From Chloroflexia bacterium (GTDB lineage: Bacteria > Chloroflexota > Chloroflexia > Thermomicrobiales > UBA6265): a stretch of 9,568 bases of DNA. The DNA lies in contig JAUIGA010000100.1 in the NCBI GenBank assembly GCA_030430125.1, positions 1-9,568 on the forward strand, given 5' to 3'. Below, piece after piece: positions 1-6,429 of this stretch. The notes beneath the pieces are model-generated. The model did no database searches and was not told the origin of the DNA. It was given only the letters and a program-made list of their open reading frames with translations. Both the position numbers and the translations under genes were made by a program. Every line of letters begins with the position of its first letter. Position 1 is the stretch's first letter.

Positions 1-91
1 TGCGATGCGACCGCTATGAACGGGGCAGGCGATCATAGCCAGACGTGGATGTCCCGACGGTTGGGATGGGGCGCCATGCCGATATTCGACT

Positions 92-131
92 CGCGCCGCC
101 GGTCCCGGGATGTTCCGGGACCGGCGGCGCG
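92..131. terminator. Perfect 17-bp inverted repeat, possible terminator
   Basis: The arms 92-108 and 115-131 are exactly complementary (17 G/C-rich pairs) around a six-base loop, GATGTT. It lies about 40 bp past the stop codon of the minus-strand membrane protein gene ending at 171, where a terminator would be expected. Neither side has a T-run, so it is not a classic Rho-independent terminator; it could act as a U-less terminator, an mRNA 3'-end stabiliser or a copy of a dispersed palindrome. The rest of 1-170 shows no convincing gene. Confidence 0.5.
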
Positions 132-170
132 GCGTCAGTGATGCTCTCGGCGATGCGGCAACAGGGGCAC

Positions 171-1301
171 TCACCCCATGCGCCGGGCCAGGTAGTGCGG
201 GCGATAGCGGTCATACAGGACCACCAGCAGCGTCAACAGGAGCAGGAAGAACAGCGTGTTGCCGAGGTTGATCGACCGTTCGCCGCCCGGCAGCAGCCAG
301 TAGACGACCGCGGTCGCGCCGGCATTGAGCACCGCCATCGCGACGAACTCGCCAAGCATCGACTCCCACCCGAAACCTCGTCGGGCCAGGAACTCGCTGA
401 GGACCGTGTTGATGACGATGAGCGTGGCGACGGCGGCGGTGATTTGCAGCGCCGAGGCATCAACGTCCGGGAGCATCTGGGCGAAGATGCTCGTCACCAG
501 CGTTACAAGCACGATCTTCTCGGCCAGGTCCCAGTCGAACAGCCGCTCCCGTCGCGCGAGGGCGGCGGCACGGATTTGTTCCGGCGTGAGGTCGTCAAGA
601 TGCTTGTCGACATCGAAGGTCAGCTTCCAGTCGGGCTTCGGCAGCTTGTTGATGACATACCACCTGATGCCGTAGACGATCAGCACCAGCGCTATCGCGA
701 GTCCGATGAACACCCCGACGTTGTCCGACACGATGTCGCTCCAGGAGGTGTCGGTGGGAACGCCGAAGATGTCCTCCTTGATGAGGTCGGTGGTGTCCAG
801 CTGCGCGACGTGGATCCAGTACTCCTGCGGGAGCTTGATCACGATCCAGATGAAGGCTGCGCCACCGAGGACGAGGTTCCTGGTCATCCGCATCGGGTTC
901 CAGCGGGTACGAATGGCCTCGATGAAGTCGAAAAAGTACTCGAACGTGTTGGGGAAGACCAGCAGCAGCCAGCGGACATGGGTCGCTTCGAACAGGACGA
1001 CCCCAACAAGCCGGTAGTAGAAGAGGAACCGGCTGGTTTCGAAGGCCAGCATGTGCTGCCAGTTCCGCAGCGTCGAGAGGTAGGCGATCGCCAGGTAATA
1101 AACGTCGAGCGCCTTGTCGTAGCTCTGGTAATTGTCCAGGTTCAGGTCGGTGAACTGCTGGAACACCGTCTGGTCGACGGCGTCGATGATCATCGCGGCG
1201 ATGATCGCGGGCAACGGAAACCGCGGGATCGCCAGCGGCACCAGCAGGCGGAGTGCCACGACCGCGACAAAGATGATGATGTCGGTGCCTTCTGCGTTCA
1301 T
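171..1301 (-). CDS. Polytopic membrane protein of unknown function
   Basis: This 376-residue protein is not one I can assign to a family. Hydrophobic stretches near residues 7-25, 93-116, 143-157, 195-216, 261-277, 284-304, 317-336 and 349-363 predict about eight membrane spans in the cytoplasmic membrane. Residues 58-125 are unusually rich in Tyr, Phe and Trp. A charged, probably soluble stretch at about 219-258 contains a PKPDW motif and an Arg-rich segment. No signal peptide, catalytic motif or transporter signature is evident. I chose the ATG at 1301 because GGGGAGTGGGGA precedes it at good spacing; an upstream GTG at 1328 would add nine residues. It lies 88 bp after the ZIP-like gene on the same strand and may be cotranscribed with it, which is the only hint of role. 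That it is a real gene is clear from coherent membrane segments; its function is open. Confidence 0.8.
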   Translation of the reverse strand: MNAEGTDIIIFVAVVALRLLVPLAIPRFPLPAIIAAMIIDAVDQTVFQQFTDLNLDNYQSYDKALDVYYLAIAYLSTLRNWQHMLAFETSRFLFYYRLVGVVLFEATHVRWLLLVFPNTFEYFFDFIEAIRTRWNPMRMTRNLVLGGAAFIWIVIKLPQEYWIHVAQLDTTDLIKEDIFGVPTDTSWSDIVSDNVGVFIGLAIALVLIVYGIRWYVINKLPKPDWKLTFDVDKHLDDLTPEQIRAAALARRERLFDWDLAEKIVLVTLVTSIFAQMLPDVDASALQITAAVATLIVINTVLSEFLARRGFGWESMLGEFVAMAVLNAGATAVVYWLLPGGERSINLGNTLFFLLLLTLLVVLYDRYRPHYLARRMG

Positions 1302-1389
1302 TGCGTTTCCCCACTCCCCACGCCGCACCCGCCAGGGTCACGGCGATCACATCCTGTCGAATCGGCGTGTCATTGGCAGGCGATCCGCC

Positions 1390-2121
1390 TCACTGGCTCA
1401 TGGAAATGAACACCGCAAGCGCGAACCCCAGCACGAGGAAAAGTCCGACATACCTGCCGCCCTCTTCGTGCGCTTCCGGGATCATCGAGTCGGCGAGCAT
1501 GGTCAGCATCGCGCCGGCGGCGAAGGTCTGGAAGAATGCGCCGACGTTTGGCGAGGCGTCGTCCAGTACGAGGTAACCGAGCGCGGATGATAGCGCGCTG
1601 ACCACGACGATCGCCACCCAGAGCGCGATCAGGCGCCCACGGGACATGCCGCCCTTCTTGAGCCCGACGGACGCCCCCAGGGCTTCCGGCAGATTCGAGA
1701 TGAACGCCGCCGCAACCACCGCCGCGCTGACACCGCCACCGGCGACGAGGCTGCCACCGACGACGATCGATTCCGGGATACCGTCGAGGACGGTGCCGAG
1801 CGTGATCGCGGTGGCGTTGCCCTCGGCGCCCTTGCCACCGATATCCTTGCGCTGGTCCCCGCCACGGCGATCGATGTACCAGTCACCGAGAAAGAAGACC
1901 AGGGCACCGGCGGCGAGACCGAGCCCGACCGCACCCGAGCCTGCGGAGGTCTCGATCGCTTCATCGACCAGGTCGAAGGAAACGGCGCTGATCAGCGCTC
2001 CCGCCCCGAACCCCATCACCAGCCCGACGATTCTCGGAGATACCTGCCAGCGGAGCGCGATCACCGCCCCGATCAGGAGGGAAGACGCGCTGAGCGCCCC
2101 CCAGAAAGCCGCTTCCCACAT
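1390..2121 (-). CDS. ZIP-family-like metal transporter
   Basis: This 243-residue, very hydrophobic protein resembles ZIP permeases, which move divalent metals such as zinc across the cytoplasmic membrane. Three family-like segments are visible: DGIPES at residues 113-118 (span 4 region), SNLPEA at 142-147 (span 5 region) and IPEAHE at 214-219 near the C-terminus. A short hydrophilic loop (about 82-102), here Gly/Lys/Arg-rich rather than His-rich, separates the first three spans from the rest, as in the family. The usual HNxxDG and HNxPEG histidines are replaced (Gly109 and Ser142), so substrate or mechanism may differ from standard zinc importers. The ATG at 2121 has a strong GGGGAGGGAC ribosome site; ATGs at 2142 and 2148 are alternatives. 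A promoter candidate lies upstream at 2208-2236, and the orphan membrane protein gene follows. Confidence 0.8.
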   Translation of the reverse strand: MWEAAFWGALSASSLLIGAVIALRWQVSPRIVGLVMGFGAGALISAVSFDLVDEAIETSAGSGAVGLGLAAGALVFFLGDWYIDRRGGDQRKDIGGKGAEGNATAITLGTVLDGIPESIVVGGSLVAGGGVSAAVVAAAFISNLPEALGASVGLKKGGMSRGRLIALWVAIVVVSALSSALGYLVLDDASPNVGAFFQTFAAGAMLTMLADSMIPEAHEEGGRYVGLFLVLGFALAVFISMSQ

Positions 2122-2207
2122 GGTTGTGTTGTCCCTCCCCATCACCATGCCCGTCCCGGCGGCCTCTCGCGAGCGTCGGCCGGCGTGGACGAACTGGATG
2201 GTGTCAG

Positions 2208-2236
2208 CGTACACGACAACACGCGTGGAGTGTCAA
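2208..2236 (-). promoter_or_regulatory. Candidate promoter for the ZIP-like gene
   Basis: On the minus strand a perfect TTGACA (-35, at 2231-2236) is followed after 17 bp by TGTACG (-10, at 2208-2213), a weak match to TATAAT. The -35 overlaps the stop codon of the upstream hydrolase gene. It would give an untranslated leader of about 80 bases before the ATG at 2121. The -35 and spacing are good but the -10 is poor, so this is tentative. Confidence 0.35.
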
Positions 2237-3000
2237 TTGGTCGAGAAATCCACCGTTGCTCCGTCGCCGGGGATGCGGATGCGATCCATCGCAACGCCGA
2301 GCGCCGGCAAGGCATCGCGGAGGTACGACCGCGTTTCCAGGCAGTGGTTGATGGCCTCCAGATGGACAAGGATGATCAGCGCCTCTGGCGCGTCCGCACG
2401 GACGTTGGCGATGTCGCCGGCCGTCATCACGATCGGATCGCCCGTCAGGAACCGCGCCCCGCTGGCGTTGACGACGATGACCTGCGGTCGGTGCGTGGCG
2501 ATCGCCTGCGCGACCTCGTCGCACCAGATCGTGTCGCCCGCGATGTAGACGGTCGGCTCGCCGGGTGACGCGAAGACGAACCCGGAGACCGGCGCCAGCG
2601 CGCGGCCGATCTCGCCGGTGCCGTGGCGGCCCCCGGTGCGCGTGATCGATACCTCGCCAAACGTCGCCTCGTGGTTGACGGGTTGCAGGTCGTTGAATCC
2701 GTGCTCGCGCAGCCGGTCGATATCCTCCGGCTGGCAGAACACCGGCAGGGACCGGTCGAGCGATCGCACTGCGGTGTCGTCGAAGTGGTCCTGGTGCAGG
2801 TGGGTGACGACCAGCGCGTCCGGCGCGGCGATCATCTGTTCCCACCCGGCGGGCAGGTCGACGAGCGGGTTCGGTTGCTGGTTCGGTGTGTTCGGGATCG
2901 CGGGTCGATGGCCGGCCGGGTCGAGCATCGGGTCGATCAGGAAGCGCGTGCCGCCAGTATCCAGCACGGCGGTCGCGTTGCGGATGAGGGTGTAGGGCAT
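2233..3000 (-). CDS. MBL-fold metal-dependent hydrolase, UlaG-like
   Basis: This 255-residue cytoplasmic protein has the ordered metal-binding motifs of the metallo-beta-lactamase fold. THLHQDH at residues 66-72 is the HxHxDH signature (His67, His69, Asp71, His72), His126 is in GGRHGTG, Asp156 is in AGDT, and His213 or His219 (VHLEAINHC) gives the last ligand. Its size and the GDTxW pattern resemble the UlaG / L-ascorbate-6-phosphate lactonase-like branch, whose members hydrolyse varied esters, lactones and phosphodiesters; the substrate cannot be told. There is no signal peptide. The ATG at 3000 follows a GGAG at nine-base range. It lies 112 bp after the exporter gene, beyond a strong hairpin, so it may be transcribed separately. 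The family call is secure, the reaction is not. Confidence 0.88.
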   Translation of the reverse strand: MPYTLIRNATAVLDTGGTRFLIDPMLDPAGHRPAIPNTPNQQPNPLVDLPAGWEQMIAAPDALVVTHLHQDHFDDTAVRSLDRSLPVFCQPEDIDRLREHGFNDLQPVNHEATFGEVSITRTGGRHGTGEIGRALAPVSGFVFASPGEPTVYIAGDTIWCDEVAQAIATHRPQVIVVNASGARFLTGDPIVMTAGDIANVRADAPEALIILVHLEAINHCLETRSYLRDALPALGVAMDRIRIPGDGATVDFSTN

Positions 3001-3048
3001 GGAGGTCGCTCCCGGTGAAGGTGGCCAGATCATGCCCGAGGGTAGCAT

Positions 3049-3077
3049 GAGCGGGCGGCCATGCTGGCCGCCCGCTC
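3049..3077 (-). terminator. Perfect 13-bp hairpin after the exporter gene
   Basis: Arms 3049-3061 and 3065-3077 pair completely around a TGC loop, and 11 of the 13 pairs are G-C. It starts 36 bp past the TAG stop of the exporter gene and lies 48 bp before the hydrolase start. No T-run follows on the minus strand. Its position suits a terminator or attenuator separating the exporter from the downstream genes. Confidence 0.5.
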
Positions 3078-3112
3078 GAACGCGATCCGTTGGATTGCCG
3101 CCGGAAACTTGT

Positions 3113-5320
3113 CTACGCCGGTACACCCGGCGCGGACTCGGTGCCCGGCCGCGCCTCGGCCGGAGCGGCCTCGTCACGCTTCGGCAGCGATTCACCCTCG
3201 ATGTCGACATTGGGCACGATGCGATCCAGCCACGCCGGCAGCGCCCACGCGCGACGACCGAGCAGGAACATCACCGCCGGCACCAGGGTCATCCGCACCA
3301 CGAAGGCATCGACCAGCACCCCGATGGTCAGCGCGAAGGCGATCGACTTGATGATCGGGTCGCCCTGGAAGAGGAAGCCGCCGAAGACCGCCGCCATGAT
3401 CAGCGCCGCGGCGCAGACCACCCGGCCGCTCTCCCGCAGTCCCCCGAGTACAGCCTCCTCGGCGTCACCGCTGTGGTGGTAGTGCTCCCGCATGCGGCTG
3501 ACCAGGAAGACTTCGTAGTCCATCGCCAGGCCGAACAGCACGCCGACAAGGATCACCGGAACGAAGCTGACGATCGGCGCAGGCGCGCTGATGTTGAAGA
3601 GGTTGAGCAGGTGACCGTCCTGGAAGACCCAGACGGTGGTGCCCAGGCTGACCGCGATCGTCAGCAGGAAGCCAACCACGGCCTTGATCGGCACCAGCAA
3701 CGACCGGAACGCGATGACCAGCAGCACCAGTGCCAGCGCGACGATGATGCCGACGAAGAGCGGCAGGGCGTCCGCCAACTTCTCCGACACGTCGATGGCT
3801 ACCGCCGTGACGCCGGTGAGGTAGGACTCGCCACCCGCCTGGTCCACCAGTTCCAGCGGCTGGTCGCGCAGCCGGTCGACAAGATCGGTGGTGGCATCGT
3901 CGTCGGGGCCGGTGAACGGCACCACGTTGAGGATGGCGACAGTGCCCGCCTCGTTAAACACCGGGTCGGTGACCATCGCCACACCGGCGTCCTGCCTGAT
4001 CCCTTCCGCGGTCTGGCTCGCGAGCGCGGCGTGATCGCCTTCCGGCACTTCTGTCGCGTCAATGACGGCGATGAGGGTCGCATTGAAGCCCTCGCCGAAG
4101 CCTTCCGTCAGCAAGGCGTAGCTCTGGTGCTGGGTGCTGTCCTCCGGCTGGATCTCGTTGCTGGGAAGCCCCAGTCGCATGTGCGTCACCGGCAGGGCAA
4201 GGACACCGAACAACACAACACCGACGATCAGGACCGCCGCCGGAGACCGCTGGATCATGCGGCCCCACCGGAGCCAGAACGAGTCCCGCGCCTCGCTGGT
4301 ATCGCCGGCGAAAACGGTCTTGCTCCGGGGACGCAGGCGCTCGCCGGCGATCGCGAGCGCCGCCGGGATGAGGGTCAGCGCCACCAGCACCGCGATCGCA
4401 ACGGTGGCGGCGGCGGCGAGACCCATCACGGTCAGGAACGGGATGCCGATCAGCGACAGCGCGGCGAGGGCGATCACCACGGTCAGTCCGGCGAAGACGA
4501 CGGCGCTGCCGGCGGTGCCGATGGCGCGACCGATTGACTCGGTGACGCTCATGGTGGGATCGGCCAGCTGCTCGCGGTGACGCGCGACGATGAAGAGCGC
4601 GTAGTCAATGCCGACGGCGAGGCCGATCATCAGCGCGAGGGTCGAAGCGGTGCTCGACATCTCGACGAACCGGCTGACCAACTGGACGCCGAGCACACCG
4701 ATGCCCACCCCCAGGACCGCGGTCAACAGGGGGAGTCCGGCGGCGACGAGGGAACCCAGGGTGACGAGGAGGACGACGAAGGCAATGCCCACGCCGATGA
4801 CTTCGGCAATACCGCCGACCTCAGGCACGGTCTCCAGGGCGGAGCCAGCGAACTCGACCTGCAGACCAGCCTCGCGCGCCGGGGCCATCGCCTCCATCGC
4901 GGCGTCGACCGCTTCCTCGGGGATCTCCTCCGCCGGTTGGGCGAACACGACGTCCGCGAACGCGATGATCTGGAGCTGCGACGGGGTGGGGTCGGATACC
5001 GTCACGACCCCGTCCACGGCTCCGGCCGTCGCCAGGCTCTCCGCGATCGCCTCCTGGGCGGCCGGCTCGGCCAGCGTGCCGTCATCCGTCACGGCGAAGA
5101 CCACGCGCAGCGTGCCCGCGTTCGCGATCGGGAACTCTTCGGCCAGCAGGTCGTTCGCCTGCTGGGACTCAATGCCGGGAATGGTGAACGAATCCGATGT
5201 CTCGCCCCGGAACGCCGTGCCCATCACCCCGACGACCGCCAGGAGCGCCACCCACGCCACCAGGACTGCTCGCCGGTGCCGCGCGGCACCCTGGGCCAAC
5301 CGATAGAGCCATTTCGCCAT
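3113..5320 (-). CDS. MMPL/RND-family membrane exporter
   Basis: This 735-residue protein has the full MMPL layout and normal family length. A first span (about 17-35) is followed by an extracytoplasmic domain to about 165, spans at about 172-320, a second such domain (about 381-515), spans from about 521 to 690, and a charged C-terminal tail. Each half carries the family's proton-relay Asp-Tyr pair: Asp239-Tyr240 in GIDYALFIVARHRE and Asp601-Tyr602 in AMDYEVFLVSRMRE. MMPL proteins use the proton gradient to export lipids, siderophores or drugs; the cargo here is unknown. The ATG at 5320 is ten bases after GGAG, while an in-frame ATG at 5326 is only four bases after it. The divergent TetR gene and operator-like palindromes in the shared gap suggest direct repression by that regulator. 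Confidence 0.95.
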   Translation of the reverse strand: MAKWLYRLAQGAARHRRAVLVAWVALLAVVGVMGTAFRGETSDSFTIPGIESQQANDLLAEEFPIANAGTLRVVFAVTDDGTLAEPAAQEAIAESLATAGAVDGVVTVSDPTPSQLQIIAFADVVFAQPAEEIPEEAVDAAMEAMAPAREAGLQVEFAGSALETVPEVGGIAEVIGVGIAFVVLLVTLGSLVAAGLPLLTAVLGVGIGVLGVQLVSRFVEMSSTASTLALMIGLAVGIDYALFIVARHREQLADPTMSVTESIGRAIGTAGSAVVFAGLTVVIALAALSLIGIPFLTVMGLAAAATVAIAVLVALTLIPAALAIAGERLRPRSKTVFAGDTSEARDSFWLRWGRMIQRSPAAVLIVGVVLFGVLALPVTHMRLGLPSNEIQPEDSTQHQSYALLTEGFGEGFNATLIAVIDATEVPEGDHAALASQTAEGIRQDAGVAMVTDPVFNEAGTVAILNVVPFTGPDDDATTDLVDRLRDQPLELVDQAGGESYLTGVTAVAIDVSEKLADALPLFVGIIVALALVLLVIAFRSLLVPIKAVVGFLLTIAVSLGTTVWVFQDGHLLNLFNISAPAPIVSFVPVILVGVLFGLAMDYEVFLVSRMREHYHHSGDAEEAVLGGLRESGRVVCAAALIMAAVFGGFLFQGDPIIKSIAFALTIGVLVDAFVVRMTLVPAVMFLLGRRAWALPAWLDRIVPNVDIEGESLPKRDEAAPAEARPGTESAPGVPA

Positions 5321-5396
5321 GTGCATGCTTCTCCGTGTGATGTCCGTGGGATTCAGCGTCGATGCTCTGGTCGCGGCAACGCGACCTGTTGCTGAT

Positions 5397-5430
5397 TTGC
5401 ATGATACTGCATATTTGCACTGTACTGCAA
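5397..5430. promoter_or_regulatory. Tandem palindromic operator, likely TetR binding site
   Basis: Two 16-bp imperfect palindromes, TTGCATGATACTGCAT (5397-5412) and TTGCACTGTACTGCAA (5415-5430), repeat in direct orientation at an 18-bp period. They share TTGCA-N6-TGCA with N6 ending in TAC. They sit in the only AT-richer part of the 161-bp gap between the exporter and the TetR gene. The pattern and place fit a TetR-family operator bound by two dimers; this is inferred. Confidence 0.65.
5401..5430 (-). promoter_or_regulatory. Candidate exporter promoter under the operator
   Basis: On the minus strand TTGCAG (5425-5430) and TATCAT (5401-5406) are 18 bp apart and could be the -35 and -10; TATCAT matches five of six consensus bases, the -35 only three. 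Each box falls within one operator copy, so repressor binding would block it. The leader to the ATG at 5320 would be about 75 bases. Confidence 0.4.
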
Positions 5431-5448
5431 CTATGCACTCGGATGTAG

Positions 5449-5454
5449 TAGAAT
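5449..5454 (+). promoter_or_regulatory. Candidate -10 box of the TetR gene
   Basis: TAGAAT matches five of six -10 consensus bases and lies 27 bp before the TetR ATG. The expected -35 position falls at the right edge of the operator, with no good -35 match, consistent with an autorepressed promoter but weak on its own. Confidence 0.3.
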
Positions 5455-5481
5455 GGCAGCGGCAGGAACTGGAGGCGGCCC

Positions 5482-6096
5482 ATGCAGGCAACAGGATTGC
5501 GAGAACGAAACAAGGCACGCCGGCGCGCGGCGATCGTGGCGGCGGCGCTGGAGCTGTTCGCGGAGCGCGGGTACGACGAAACGACGATCGCTGATATCGC
5601 CGAGGCGGCGGAGATCGCGCCCCGGACAGTGCTGACCTACTTCCCAACCAAGGAGGACATCGCGATGGCCCCCGTCGATGACGTGACGGATCGGGTTGCG
5701 ATGTTGCTGCGAGAACGCACCGCGGAGGAAAGCCCGCTCGATGTCTTCGAGAACTGGCTGCGGGGCGAACTACTCAGCGAGGAAGCGGATCCCGCCACCC
5801 ACGAGCGGATGCGGCGCATGATCGAGCGCAACCCGAAGTTCATCGGGCTGCAGATGGCGCGGGTGTCGGAGGTGGTCGCGGAATTCACCAAGGCCGTGGC
5901 GGACGACATCGGCGTCGACGTGAACGACCCTGAACCCGGCATCGCGGTAGCCGCGGCCGTGGGGATCATGAGCTACATCAAGAACCTCCCCATCGACAGC
6001 GATCGCGACGGTACGGCCCGCGCCGCCATCGCGTACCTGTCGGGTGGACTGGATCGGCTGCGGGATGCGAGCGGCACCGATCGTCTGAGCGAGTGA
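5482..6096 (+). CDS. TetR-family transcriptional repressor
   Basis: This 204-residue protein has the standard TetR N-terminal DNA-binding domain. A basic leader (residues 7-15) and helix 1 (about 16-30, AAIVAAALELFAERGYDETT) lead to the helix-turn-helix at about 35-54, with TIADIAEAAEIAPRTVLTYFPTKEDI as the recognisable core. The C-terminal helices form a ligand and dimer domain whose inducer cannot be predicted. GGAGG at 5471-5475 lies six bases before the ATG. The gene diverges from the exporter across a gap with tandem palindromes, so it probably represses the exporter and itself, released by a molecule the pump exports. Family call is firm; regulation is inference from layout. Confidence 0.95.
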   Translation: MQATGLRERNKARRRAAIVAAALELFAERGYDETTIADIAEAAEIAPRTVLTYFPTKEDIAMAPVDDVTDRVAMLLRERTAEESPLDVFENWLRGELLSEEADPATHERMRRMIERNPKFIGLQMARVSEVVAEFTKAVADDIGVDVNDPEPGIAVAAAVGIMSYIKNLPIDSDRDGTARAAIAYLSGGLDRLRDASGTDRLSE

Positions 6097-6195
6097 CGGT
6101 TGCCCATCAGCGGGAAATCCGTTTCGGGCCGATTACCGCCCGGGCCGACGCGGGACGGGTGTTGCACATTCAAGGCAGCGCACCCTACGCCAGCC

Positions 6196-6360
6196 GTCAT
6201 GCTGAGCCGGTGATGGCCGGCAGGCCGTCGCCGTGTCGAAGCATCCCCGCGCGAAGCGCAGCGCAATGGCATGCATCCTTCGGTCTTTGACTCCACCCTT
6301 GCCGCGGCAGCAAAGCTGCCGGCGCTTCGCACGGGGACTCTTCGCTCTGCTCAGAGTGAC
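6196..6360. repeat. 165-bp imperfect palindromic element, multi-armed
   Basis: The ends GTCATGCTGAGC (6196-6207) and GCTCAGAGTGAC (6349-6360) are inverted repeats matching at 10 of 12 positions. Inside, 6238-6259 and 6322-6343 are inverted repeats matching at 19 of 22. Two hairpins sit on this: 6209-6232 (10 pairs, two of them G-T, loop GGCA) and 6305-6321 (7 pairs, loop AAA). Termini of the GTCAT..CTGAGC type are, as I recall, common in intergenic repeats of several GC-rich bacteria. No open frame here looks coding. It fills most of the gap between two convergent genes, so it may also stop transcription from both sides. The remainder of 6097-6429 shows nothing I recognise. Confidence 0.65.
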
Positions 6361-6429
6361 GGGTGGCGGATTGGCGGGAATATGCATCACCCGTACGATG
6401 TTGGTCCCTTCAGACGGGTTCGGATTGCG

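Noticed and set aside
1302..1389. A separate promoter for the membrane protein gene in the 88-bp gap
   Set aside because: I found no convincing -35/-10 pair; cotranscription with the ZIP-like gene is equally possible.
45..1409. A 454-codon plus-strand open frame opposite the membrane protein gene
   Set aside because: Asp/Arg/Gln-rich translation with no recognisable fold; the minus frame shows well-formed membrane spans and a ribosome site.
2999..4537. A 512-codon plus-strand open frame opposite the exporter gene
   Set aside because: It is rich in Arg, Asp, Gln and His with no domain, the usual antisense shadow in GC-rich DNA; the minus frame has full MMPL architecture.
5397..5430. Possible start of a CRISPR or iteron array
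   Set aside because: Only two short copies at an 18-bp period, in a divergent promoter gap; operator is the simpler reading.
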